DNA of 64,000 bases from an uncultured bacterium (lineage in GTDB: Bacteria > Bacillota > Clostridia > Lachnospirales > Lachnospiraceae): positions 14,961 through 78,960 of the forward strand of contig CAJMON010000003.1 in NCBI GenBank assembly GCA_905214955.1, written 5' to 3'. Position 1 is the first letter of the stretch, and every line of letters begins with the position of its first letter. The notes under the pieces were generated by a model. It saw only the letters and a program-made list of their open reading frames with translations. It ran no database searches and was not told the DNA's origin. This document shows positions 34,332 through 41,921 of this stretch, one piece after another. Both the position numbers and the translations under genes were made by a program.

Positions 34332-36134
34332 ATGCAGCAGTTAGCGGAAAAACAGGCAGAGATTCTGATAAAAGAAAAAATTGCAGAAGGAGCAGAAAAA
34401 AAAGAAATCATGCATATCCTGCAGATCGGAAGCTGTCCGGAGGGGGTGGCACAGGAGCTTTGGAAAGACCACTGCAGTGTAACCAGACTGGACTTGCGAA
34501 ACAACATCCATCATCTGGATCTGCCGGATGAACAGTTTGACCTGGCAATCGTATGGAATGTGAGCTGGACCCTTCATGATCCGGTGATGGCGTATGAGGA
34601 ATGGAAGCGGGTGCTGGTAAGCGGCGGAAGCCTGGTTCTTTACGATACAGATTGGCACAAAGCCATGCAGGATGAAAAAGAAGCAGCACAGTATCAAAAA
34701 AAAGAACAGGCATTTCTGAAAGAGCATGAACGCATGGGGGGCGGGGAGGATATGCGTCTTCCCATGAAAACGGTGGAACGCCCGGCATGGGATAAAAAAG
34801 TGCTGGACGTAATGAACATGGAGACTATCTGTCAGGAATATGGGATTTCCCAGTTCCTGATTGTGGCAGAGAAAAAAGAAGAACCAGAAGAAACTTTTTC
34901 GGAAATGGTGGAAAATTACTGGAATGAACGGGCAGAGGCTTTTTTGCAGATCCGTATGGCAGAGCTGAAAGATCCGATCAGTGAGCGCTGGCTGAATGCC
35001 ATGAAACAGTATCTTCCAAAGAAAAAACATCTGAAAATTCTGGATGCAGGAACCGGCTGCGGCTATTTTGCAGTGCTTTTAACCAGGGAGGGTCATGAAG
35101 TGATCGGCATTGACTTGTCCGGAAAAATGCTGGCGGAAGCAAGAAATCTTGCCAAAGAGCTGGGACTTGAGATTACATTTCTTCAGGAAAATGCCCAGGA
35201 GACCGGATTTGCTGATGAAACTTTTGATGCAGTGGTAACGAGAAACCTTACCTGGACCCTGCCGGATACAAAAAAAGCCTATGAGGAATGGAAGCGTGTA
35301 CTGGTGCCTGGGGGCGTACTCGTCAATTTTGATGCAGCTTATGGAAAGATCAATTATGCAGCAGAAGCAGGAAAGCTGGATGAGGCTCATCAGGCGCTGC
35401 CGGAGCGGCTCACCATTGCCTGTGATATTATAAAAGGAAAAGTGTCCATCAGCCGCCAGATGCGTCCAAAGTGGGACATTCAGGTCCTGAAAGAATGCGG
35501 CTACGAGAATGTGGTGTGCGAGGAAAATGCACAGGAACAGATTTATGGAAAGAAAGCAGAGGAGGCACCTTTGTTTATGCTGACAGGAAGAAAACCGGAG
35601 AATCCATACAGACAGCTGGAAACCAGCGTGGTGGATACCTTGAAAGAAGGACAGATCAAACTGGGCTACAGCGCAGAGATCGTCCGCCTGTACTATCCAT
35701 TAGATTCGTTAAATGAGCTGCTGGGTGTACAGGAGGATGCGTCTGGAATGGAAAAACTTCTGGCACAGTTTGCAGAAGCAGAGAAAGAAAAGCTGGGAGA
35801 GATGGAAATTTCCAGAAAAGGAGAACGTTTCTGCCTGGCAGTGCCCCCGGAAGGAATGAAATATGTATATGACCACACCGATCCGGAGGAATTTTTAGTG
35901 ACATTTATCCGGACGATTGAAAAGCACGGCTGCACCGTGGAAGATTTAAAGCAAGTATTTGAAAAATACTCAAAGCAGGTGCATCTGGAACGGATGAAAG
36001 ACTGTGAGTTTGACTACCTGATTTACTTTGAAAATGGGGAGCCGGACAGCTATCGGTACTGCATTACCGAGGAGATGTGCCACCTGACATACCACCGTTT
36101 TACGGAAGCAGATTATGAAGCATTTCATTTTTAA
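34332..36134 (+). CDS. Fusion of two methyltransferase domains with a DUF3877-like domain
   Basis: A 600-residue protein in three parts. Residues about 20-195 are a degenerate class-I methyltransferase: ILQIGSCPEG stands in place of the glycine-rich motif I, and NVSWTLHDPVMAYEEW is retained. Residues about 200-425 are an intact domain with ILDAGTGCGYFAV and RNLTWTLPDTKKAYEEW. The last 170 residues (LKEGQIKLGYSAEIVRLYYPLDSLN) resemble DUF3877. ATG 34332 has AGGAG seven bases upstream. The damaged first domain may be structural or regulatory. This combination with lysR and a second methyltransferase gene is not one I know. Confidence 0.75.
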   Translation: MQQLAEKQAEILIKEKIAEGAEKKEIMHILQIGSCPEGVAQELWKDHCSVTRLDLRNNIHHLDLPDEQFDLAIVWNVSWTLHDPVMAYEEWKRVLVSGGSLVLYDTDWHKAMQDEKEAAQYQKKEQAFLKEHERMGGGEDMRLPMKTVERPAWDKKVLDVMNMETICQEYGISQFLIVAEKKEEPEETFSEMVENYWNERAEAFLQIRMAELKDPISERWLNAMKQYLPKKKHLKILDAGTGCGYFAVLLTREGHEVIGIDLSGKMLAEARNLAKELGLEITFLQENAQETGFADETFDAVVTRNLTWTLPDTKKAYEEWKRVLVPGGVLVNFDAAYGKINYAAEAGKLDEAHQALPERLTIACDIIKGKVSISRQMRPKWDIQVLKECGYENVVCEENAQEQIYGKKAEEAPLFMLTGRKPENPYRQLETSVVDTLKEGQIKLGYSAEIVRLYYPLDSLNELLGVQEDASGMEKLLAQFAEAEKEKLGEMEISRKGERFCLAVPPEGMKYVYDHTDPEEFLVTFIRTIEKHGCTVEDLKQVFEKYSKQVHLERMKDCEFDYLIYFENGEPDSYRYCITEEMCHLTYHRFTEADYEAFHF

Positions 36135-36140
36135 AAACTC

Positions 36141-36169
36141 TTGCGAAAATAAAAAGTTCTGGTTAAAAT
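36141..36169 (+). promoter_or_regulatory. Candidate promoter of the Hpt gene
   Basis: TTGCGA (36141-36146), 17 bases, TAAAAT (36164-36169), about 30 bases ahead of the gene. Confidence 0.5.
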
Positions 36170-36201
36170 AGAAAAAAAAGAAAGAAAGCAGGAGAAAATC
36201 C

Positions 36202-36558
36202 ATGACAGTAAAAGAATGCTATGCCAAACTTGGCGGGGACTATGAGGATGTGGTAAAGCGGCTGATGGGGGATGCTCTGGTGGAGCGTTTTATGTTGAAG
36301 TTTCTGGACGATGGAAGCTATCAGGAACTGGTAAATGCTCTGAAAGAGGGCCGGGACGAGGATGCATTCCGGGCTGCACATACCTTAAAAGGTGTCTGCC
36401 AGAATTTAAGCTTTACCAGCTTATATGAGCCGAGCCAGACTATCACAGAGGCACTGCGCGGTGGGAAAAAGCCGGGAGCTGATGAGATGCTTGGCAGTGT
36501 AACAGAGGCTTATGAAAGAACAACGGCGGCAATCCGTGAATATCAGGCAGAAAAATAA
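36202..36558 (+). CDS. Stand-alone Hpt (histidine phosphotransfer) domain protein
   Basis: A 118-residue four-helix Hpt protein. The phospho-accepting His is in FRAAHTLKGVCQNLSF at about residue 56, in the usual H-x-L-K-G setting. It would relay phosphate between a hybrid histidine kinase and a response regulator. Neither partner is in the window, so it is an orphan. AGGAGAAAA precedes the start. Confidence 0.88.
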   Translation: MTVKECYAKLGGDYEDVVKRLMGDALVERFMLKFLDDGSYQELVNALKEGRDEDAFRAAHTLKGVCQNLSFTSLYEPSQTITEALRGGKKPGADEMLGSVTEAYERTTAAIREYQAEK

Positions 36559-36604
36559 AGGCAGCTCTACTTATTGATAAAAAAAATTAATAAGCGGGAA
36601 ATAC

Positions 36605-36633
36605 TTGAAAATTTCCATGTAATCATCTATAAT
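36605..36633 (+). promoter_or_regulatory. Promoter of the DUF6110 gene
   Basis: TTGAAA (36605-36610), 17 bases, TATAAT (36628-36633). Confidence 0.8.
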
Positions 36634-36690
36634 AACAGGCTAATAAAGGTTTATCACACCGAACATAGATACAGACAGGAGGAAATAATC

Positions 36691-37071
36691 ATGTTAAAAT
36701 GCTTTAAAGGAATTGACGGAAAGAACGTAGGACTGTTTGGAGCTGGTGTACTGTTTGGAACTGCCGGACTTAAAATTTTATCCAGCAAAGATGCAAAAAA
36801 ACTTTACACAAACTGCACAGCAGCTGTTCTTAGAGCAAAAGACTGTGTGATGAAGACTGCTACCACCATTCAGGAGAATGCAGAAGATATTTATGCTGGT
36901 GCGCAGCAGATCAATGAAGAGAGAGCCGCTGCCGCAGAAGCAGCAGCTTTTGAAGATGCTGCAGAAGAAGCAGAGGAAACTACCGAAGAGACTGCTGCAG
37001 AAGAAGCAGAGGAAACTACCGAAGAGACTGCTGCAGAAGAAGCAGAAGAAACTGCAGCTGACACTGAATAA
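36691..37071 (+). CDS. DUF6110 family protein
   Basis: A 126-residue protein. The N-terminal 90 residues (NVGLFGAGVLFGTAGLKILSSKDAKK, read in parts) have a glycine-rich hydrophobic segment at about 11-28, then helices (VMKTATTIQENAEDIYA). I associate it with DUF6110. The C-terminus is a low-complexity Glu/Thr/Ala tail built from a repeated 36-base unit. ATG 36691 follows AGGAGG and a consensus promoter; the open frame extending back to 36574 crosses the promoter and is rejected. It lies just before a metal ATPase gene, which suggests a shared role. Confidence 0.8.
   Translation: MLKCFKGIDGKNVGLFGAGVLFGTAGLKILSSKDAKKLYTNCTAAVLRAKDCVMKTATTIQENAEDIYAGAQQINEERAAAAEAAAFEDAAEEAEETTEETAAEEAEETTEETAAEEAEETAADTE
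36958..37053 (+). repeat. Tandem 36-base coding repeat in the DUF6110 gene
   Basis: Two perfect 36-base units (36958-36993 and 36994-37029) and a 24-base partial third with one change. They encode AAEEAEETTEET. Copy number is likely to vary between strains. Confidence 0.9.
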
Positions 37072-37104
37072 GAAGCATTAAAAAAGCCAACGTTAGAAAT
37101 GGAT

Positions 37105-37135
37105 AACACCTGCGGAATGATTCTGCAGGTGTTTT
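37105..37135 (+). terminator. Weak terminator between DUF6110 and the metal ATPase
   Basis: AACACCTGC (37105-37113) pairs with GCAGGTGTT (37125-37133), followed by a short TTA. The U-run is short, so partial read-through into the ATPase gene is likely. Confidence 0.6.
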
Positions 37136-37159
37136 ACAATGGAAATAAGAAGGTACAGT

Positions 37160-39232
37160 ATGAAATTTAGTATAAAACATGAAATAAAAGGCCGTATCCG
37201 GGTACATATGAATCAGAAGCGTATGACATTCCGCCAGGCGGACATTCTTCAGTATTACCTGACCAGCCAGAAAGAGGTAACGCTGGTAAAGGTCTATGAG
37301 AAAAATCAGGATGCAGTGATCTGCTACACCGGAAAAAGAGAAGCGGTTATTTCAGCGCTGCAGCATTTCCACTATGAAACAGCCCAGGTTCCGGAAAATT
37401 TCCTGGAAAATTCCGGAAGGGAATTAAATGAAGAATACAAAGAAAAACTGATCAATAAAGTGGTTCTGCGTGCAGGAAGTAAAATGTTTCTGCCGGTGCA
37501 GATACGTGCCTGCATTACCGCAGTCAAATCTGTCAAATACATCTGGAACGGCATCCGGACTCTGGCAAAAGGAAAGATTGAAGTGCCGGTATTGGATGGC
37601 ACTGCAGTGGGAGTGTCCGTATTCAGAGGAGATTTTAACACCGCAGGCTCCATCATGTTCCTTCTTGGAATCGGAGAGATTCTGGAAGAGTGGACACATA
37701 AGAAATCTGTGGATGACCTTGCCAGAAGTATGTCCCTGAATGTGGATAAAGTCTGGATGGTTCAGGACGGCACAGAAATTCTGATATCCTCAGACAAGGT
37801 ACAGACAGGAGACAAAATAGTTGTCCGTGTGGGTAATGTGGTTCCATTTGACGGAACAGTGGTATCCGGAGATGCCATGCTGAATCAGGCATCTCTGACC
37901 GGCGAATCCGTTCCGGTACACAAATATGGAGGAAGCTCTGTGTATGCAGGTACCGTCGTAGAAGAAGGCGAGCTGATCTTCCAGGTGAAGATGGCCGGAG
38001 GGTCCAGCAAATTCGAAAAGATAGTGACCATGATCGAGGAGTCTGAAAAGCTGAAATCTTCCGTAGAAAGCAAGGCAGAGCATCTGGCAGACCGTCTGGT
38101 TCCCTATACTTTGGCTGGAACCGGCCTGATATATCTGTTTACCAGAAATGTGACAAAGGCTCTGGCTGTGCTGATGGTGGACTATTCCTGTGCATTGAAG
38201 CTGGCCATGCCGATTTCCGTGCTGTCTGCCATCCGGGAAGCAAGCCTTTACAATGTGACGGTAAAGGGCGGAAAATATCTGGAGGCTATTTCTGAGGCAC
38301 AGACCATTGTTTTTGATAAGACGGGAACGCTGACAAAGGCCAAACCTACCGTTGTGGATGTGATCCCCTTCGACGGAGAAGATCCCAAAGAATTGTTAAG
38401 ACTGGCTGCCTGCATGGAAGAGCATTTTCCACACTCCATGGCAAAAGCAGTGGTGAATGCCGCAAAAGAGGCAGGCCTGACCCATGAAGAGATGCATTCT
38501 AAGGTAGAATATATGGTGGCTCATGGCATTTCTACTACCATCAATGGAAAGAAAGCGATTATCGGAAGTTACCACTTTGTATTTGAAGATGAAAAATGCC
38601 AGATTCCGGAAGGAAAAGAGGACGTATTTGCTGCGCTTCCGGAAGAGTATTCCCAACTGTATCTGGCCATTGAGAACCGGCTGGCAGCTGTGATCTGCAT
38701 TGAGGATCCTTTACGTGAGGAAGCTTCTGCAGTGATCAATTCCCTGAAAAAAGCAGGAATCACCAAAGTGGTGATGATGACCGGAGACAGTGAACGGACG
38801 GCGAAAGCTATTGCAAAACGTGTGGGCGTGGATGAGTATTATTCGGAAGTACTGCCGGAAGACAAAGCAAAATTCGTTGCCCGGGAAAAGGCAGAAGGAC
38901 GCAAGGTTATTATGGTAGGCGACGGCATCAACGATTCTCCGGCACTGTCCGCGGCAGATGTGGGAATTGCGATCAGCGACGGCGCAGCTCTGGCAAGAGA
39001 GATTGCAGATGTTACCGTAGGATCTGATGATTTGTATGAGATTGTGACCCTGAAGGCCATCAGCAATGGTCTGATGAAACGGATTCATAAGAATTACAGG
39101 ATGATTGTGGGCATCAATACCGCACTGATCGTTCTGGGAGTGGGCGGCATTGTACAGCCGACGACTTCTGCACTGCTGCACAATACGTCTACGCTTCTTA
39201 TTGGATTAAAGAGTATGCAGAATCTGATCTGA
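37160..39232 (+). CDS. Heavy-metal translocating P-type ATPase with an N-terminal HMA_2-like domain
   Basis: A 690-residue P1B-type ATPase. An HMA_2-like domain (about 1-75, KHEIKGRIRVHM) lacks the CxxC of ordinary metal-binding domains. TGES (LTGESVPV), DKTGTLT and GDGINDSPALSAADVG are all present. The transmembrane metal site reads DYSCALKLAMP instead of CPC or SPC: the cysteine is kept but the proline is replaced. Ion specificity therefore cannot be assigned by the usual motif; Mn, Fe or Zn export are possible. ATG 37160 has AGAAGG upstream; ATG 37139 is an alternative seven codons earlier. Probably expressed with DUF6110. Confidence 0.88.
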   Translation: MKFSIKHEIKGRIRVHMNQKRMTFRQADILQYYLTSQKEVTLVKVYEKNQDAVICYTGKREAVISALQHFHYETAQVPENFLENSGRELNEEYKEKLINKVVLRAGSKMFLPVQIRACITAVKSVKYIWNGIRTLAKGKIEVPVLDGTAVGVSVFRGDFNTAGSIMFLLGIGEILEEWTHKKSVDDLARSMSLNVDKVWMVQDGTEILISSDKVQTGDKIVVRVGNVVPFDGTVVSGDAMLNQASLTGESVPVHKYGGSSVYAGTVVEEGELIFQVKMAGGSSKFEKIVTMIEESEKLKSSVESKAEHLADRLVPYTLAGTGLIYLFTRNVTKALAVLMVDYSCALKLAMPISVLSAIREASLYNVTVKGGKYLEAISEAQTIVFDKTGTLTKAKPTVVDVIPFDGEDPKELLRLAACMEEHFPHSMAKAVVNAAKEAGLTHEEMHSKVEYMVAHGISTTINGKKAIIGSYHFVFEDEKCQIPEGKEDVFAALPEEYSQLYLAIENRLAAVICIEDPLREEASAVINSLKKAGITKVVMMTGDSERTAKAIAKRVGVDEYYSEVLPEDKAKFVAREKAEGRKVIMVGDGINDSPALSAADVGIAISDGAALAREIADVTVGSDDLYEIVTLKAISNGLMKRIHKNYRMIVGINTALIVLGVGGIVQPTTSALLHNTSTLLIGLKSMQNLI

Positions 39233-39258
39233 GATTTGAAAAAAGATAAGAGTGAAAA

Positions 39259-39381
39259 GTGGCTGTCCGCTGGCGAAAACTCGCCAGCGGCTCAAACACC
39301 CGCCAGAGTCTAGCTGTCAGCTGCCAGAAAAGCCACGGAAATGCAGTATATGTCAGAATGGACATTTCCGTGTCTGACAGC
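39259..39381. other. Structured non-coding stretch of nested inverted repeats
   Basis: CCGCTGGCGA/TCGCCAGCGG (39267-39276/39281-39290) is enclosed by GTGGCT/AGCCAC (39259-39264/39331-39336). CACGGAAATG/CATTTCCGTG (39334-39343/39363-39372) is enclosed by GCTGTCAG/CTGACAGC (39313-39320/39374-39381). The two outer pairs cross each other in order, so they are alternatives or a pseudoknot. No gene with a ribosome site overlaps. It fills most of the 317-base gap between the ATPase and tRNA-Thr. Confidence 0.65.
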
Positions 39382-39454
39382 GCCCAGCATCAGCCGATAA
39401 GAAGAATTCCTGCGCCAGCCCGGCCTCCAGGCGGTTCTGCCATAAGAAATTAGA

Positions 39455-39480
39455 GGGAATAAAAAAGCGCCTCCAGGCGC
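39455..39480 (-). terminator. Terminator of the downstream tRNA-Thr copy
   Basis: On the minus strand GCGCC-TGGA-GGCGC followed by TTTTTTATT. Confidence 0.85.
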
Positions 39481-39549
39481 AGTAAAATGGAAATGATATG
39501 TTTAGAATAAGCCGCCAGGGGGCAGCAGATCATTTTAGACAACAAAAAA

Positions 39550-39622
39550 AAGCTGCTGACGGGAATCGGACCCGTGACCTCCGCACTACCAATGCGACGC
39601 TCTACCGACTGAGCCACAGCAG
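39550..39622 (-). tRNA. tRNA-Thr (GGT), copy 1
   Basis: A 73-base cloverleaf: acceptor GCTGCTG/CAGCAGC, anticodon loop TTGGTAG (anticodon GGT), T-arm ACGGGTCCGATTCCCGT. It is identical to copy 2. Confidence 0.96.
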
Positions 39623-39663
39623 CCTGCGATGTGATTTGTTGAAATCTCTTCGCTACGTTGTAT

Positions 39664-39692
39664 ACTTTATCACAAGAATCGGAATCTGTCAA
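39664..39692 (-). promoter_or_regulatory. Promoter of tRNA-Thr copy 1
   Basis: Minus strand TTGACA, 17 bases, TAAAGT, with the same -10 and downstream bases as copy 2. Confidence 0.8.
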
Positions 39693-39743
39693 CCATTGTT
39701 TTAAAACAATTCTCATTAACATGAACAATTCTGATTCTGAGAA

Positions 39744-39772
39744 ATAAAAAAGTTCGGAAAACCGAACTTTTT
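39744..39772 (-). terminator. Terminator of tRNA-Thr copy 2
   Basis: Minus strand AAAGTTCGG-TTTT-CCGAACTTT followed by TTTATTTC. Confidence 0.9.
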
Positions 39773-39774
39773 CA

Positions 39775-39847
39775 AGCTGCTGACGGGAATCGGACCCGTG
39801 ACCTCCGCACTACCAATGCGACGCTCTACCGACTGAGCCACAGCAGC
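39775..39847 (-). tRNA. tRNA-Thr (GGT), copy 2
   Basis: Base-for-base identical to copy 1, in the same orientation 225 bases away. The shared segment extends about 45 bases upstream of each 5' end, through the -10 box, with three differences. Confidence 0.96.
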
Positions 39848-39887
39848 CTGCGATGTGATTTGTCGAAATCTCTTCGCTACGTTCTAT

Positions 39888-39916
39888 ACTTTACCATACA
39901 CTGCATGAGTTGTCAA
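39888..39916 (-). promoter_or_regulatory. Promoter of tRNA-Thr copy 2
   Basis: Minus strand TTGACA, 17 bases, TAAAGT. The spacer sequence differs from that of copy 1 while both boxes are the same. The 190 bases further right, up to 40108, hold nothing I can assign. Confidence 0.8.
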
Positions 39917-40108
39917 CACATTTTAAAAAAAACAACATAAAAGAAAAATTAAGCAAAATATCTGACAAAACAGGAAGAAAGACGAAGGGAAAGGGATGGA
40001 TAGAGGACAGGAAATATGGTACAATAATTTTTTCACCCGTTCCTGACAGATCTGTGAAGCAGAGAAATGATGAAGAGGTCAGAAACGGGCAGACTGGAAG
40101 AATTTCGA

Positions 40109-40321
40109 TCACGGATGTGCAGGTTCCTTTTCGGATTTTTCAGGATTGATAGCAGGCGGGCCGAAGGGATAAAGTGCCTTGTAGGATTCGGCCTGTGCTT
40201 CGTCTGCAGGGGGCGTTGGAATCAGCCCGGTACAGTCCATGGAAGAGCAGGAATTTCCAAGATAATCATACGGGGTAGTGCTGGAAGGTGCTTCGGCGTT
40301 GTTCTTTTCACTAGGCTTCAT
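40109..40321 (-). CDS. Small uncharacterised protein
   Basis: A 70-residue hydrophilic protein rich in Pro, Ser and Ala (PYDYLGNSCSSMDCTGLIP, then YKALYPFGPP). Two cysteines five residues apart are visible. I do not recognise the family. It is called real because AAAGGAGG lies nine bases before the ATG and because the composition is not that of an antisense shadow. On the minus strand further upstream ATA-N17-CATAC loosely resembles a sporulation-type promoter; that is weak. It is divergent from truA. Confidence 0.6.
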   Translation of the reverse strand: MKPSEKNNAEAPSSTTPYDYLGNSCSSMDCTGLIPTPPADEAQAESYKALYPFGPPAINPEKSEKEPAHP

Positions 40322-40417
40322 GATGGACAGCCTCCTTTCAAAAAATCAGGGTTTCTGAGGGCAGTATGTCCGGATGATCGAAAAATATACAAATGACAGG
40401 CAGGAAAGTGTGAGAAT

Positions 40418-41200
40418 ATGAATCTAAAAATGACAGTTCAATACGATGGAACCCGTTACGACGGCTGGCAGCGCCAGGGAAATACAGAAAATACCATCCA
40501 GGGCAGAATCGAAAATGTTCTGGAAAAAATGACGGGAGAAAAAATCGAAATTTTTGGAGCGGGAAGAACGGATGCGGGCGTTCATGCCATTGGGCAGATT
40601 GCAAATTTTCATGTAAACGATAGAGAATGGAATCCCAAAGAAGTGCAGGCCTATTTGAATCAGTATCTGCCGGAGGATATTGGAATCAGTGGGATAGAAG
40701 TAGTGCCGGAGCGGTTCCACAGCCGTTTAAATGCAAAAGGGAAATGTTACAGCTATCGAATTGGCATCGGAGAAGGGAAAAATGTGTTTGAGCGGCGGCA
40801 GATTTATCCTTTGGGAGGAACGCTGGACGTAACAGCTATGAAAGCGGCTGCCGAATTTCTGAAAGGAGAACATGATTTTCAAGGATTTTGTACAGGAAAA
40901 AAGACGAAAAAATCCACGGTGCGCACCATCTGGGAGATTTCCTTTGAGGAGACAGAGCAGGAGCTGAAAATCACGTACAGAGGCAATGGATTTCTTTACA
41001 ACATGATCCGGATTCTGACAGGCACGCTCATTGAAGCAGGCCAGGGAAGACAGAAACCGGAGAAAATCAAAGAAATTTTAGAGAAAAAGGACAGATCCCT
41101 GGCGGGCTTTACTGCCCCGGCCAGAGGTCTGACGTTGGAAAAAGTATTTTATGACAGGCTGCCTAATAGCCCAGACATTCTCCGATCAGAAGGACTTTGA
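40418..41200 (+). CDS. truA: tRNA pseudouridine synthase A
   Basis: Forms pseudouridine at positions 38-40 of the tRNA anticodon arm. The protein has 260 residues. The catalytic Asp is in GAGRTDAGVHA at about residue 52. VQYDGTRYDGWQRQ at the start and GNGFLYNMIR toward the end are typical. AGGAAAG lies a little upstream. Its 3' end overlaps the convergent LUD gene by 38 bases. Confidence 0.97.
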   Translation: MNLKMTVQYDGTRYDGWQRQGNTENTIQGRIENVLEKMTGEKIEIFGAGRTDAGVHAIGQIANFHVNDREWNPKEVQAYLNQYLPEDIGISGIEVVPERFHSRLNAKGKCYSYRIGIGEGKNVFERRQIYPLGGTLDVTAMKAAAEFLKGEHDFQGFCTGKKTKKSTVRTIWEISFEETEQELKITYRGNGFLYNMIRILTGTLIEAGQGRQKPEKIKEILEKKDRSLAGFTAPARGLTLEKVFYDRLPNSPDILRSEGL

Positions 41201-41798
41201 TACGTCCAGGAATCCGGTTGAAACGGGTAAGAACGGTATGGGAACAGACACAGTCCGTACTGAGACAGTTGGCGCACGAACCAGTGATGCTGCAGGGGGT
41301 ATGAAGACCAAGGCGGATAGCATTGGCAGGCGCAGCAATTTCGTGGACACGGCTGATGGCTTCTTCTAACGTTTTGGTGACTTTATTCATGCCTACAAAA
41401 AGAAGCACATGTTCCGGTCCATAAACCAGAGCGGCCGCCCGGTTCCCAGTTCCGTCAATGTTTACCAGCTGTCCGTCTTTGGTAATGGCGTTGCTGCTCA
41501 TGAGAAAGTAATCTGCGGTAAGGCCCTGTTTCATAAGAGCTGTCCGTTCCTGGGGGTTTTTTCCGGTATCCCGGTCAATGAGTTTGAAATCAGCTGTACG
41601 GATGGCATCCATTATGCCGCATTCTTTCAGAGTTTCCGAACCACCCCAGGAGATGGATGCGCCCTTTTCCATAAAAGAAAGTGCTTTTTCCACGGCTTCT
41701 TTGGATGTGGAGCAATAATATCCCTCCATGCCGCGGCGTTCCAGATGTTTGATGATAGAAGCAGCTTCTGCTTCATAAAAAGTCTGTAAAGGTGTCAT
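41163..41798 (-). CDS. LUD domain protein (LutC/YkgG-like, DUF162)
   Basis: A 211-residue protein of the lactate-utilisation LUD fold. Typical segments are SISWGGSETLKECGIMDAI, FLMSSNAITKDGQLVNIDGTGNR (read in parts) and CSITGSCANCLSTDCVC near the end, which has a cysteine cluster. The real lutABC partners are absent, so this is the stand-alone clostridial type of unknown substrate. ATG 41798 has AAAGGAGG upstream. It converges on and overlaps truA. Confidence 0.88.
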   Translation of the reverse strand: MTPLQTFYEAEAASIIKHLERRGMEGYYCSTSKEAVEKALSFMEKGASISWGGSETLKECGIMDAIRTADFKLIDRDTGKNPQERTALMKQGLTADYFLMSSNAITKDGQLVNIDGTGNRAAALVYGPEHVLLFVGMNKVTKTLEEAISRVHEIAAPANAIRLGLHTPCSITGSCANCLSTDCVCSHTVLTRFNRIPGRIKVLLIGECLGY

Positions 41799-41830
41799 AA
41801 TAGGAACCTCCTTTTGGGTGATTTTTTCTA

Positions 41831-41859
41831 GTTGTATCATATTTTTCATTGAAAATCAA
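41831..41859 (-). promoter_or_regulatory. Candidate promoter of the LUD gene
   Basis: Minus strand TTGATT, 17 bases, TACAAC. It shares bases with the -35 of argS on the other strand. Confidence 0.45.
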
Positions 41860-41877
41860 CCTGTAAGACAGTATAAT
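41849..41877 (+). promoter_or_regulatory. Promoter of argS
   Basis: TTGAAA (41849-41854), 17 bases, TATAAT (41872-41877). The leader is about 40 bases, too short for a T-box. Confidence 0.8.
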
Positions 41878-41921
41878 AAATACAGTGCTATAAGAGAATA
41901 CAAGAGTAGGAGAAAGACAGA

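Noticed and set aside
39259..39453. 64-codon frame over the nested inverted repeats
   Set aside because: No convincing ribosome site, Arg/Ser/Pro-rich composition, and the stretch is better explained by its paired structure.
41878..41921. T-box leader ahead of argS
   Set aside because: Only about 40 bases between promoter and start codon, with no T-box sequence or antiterminator fold.
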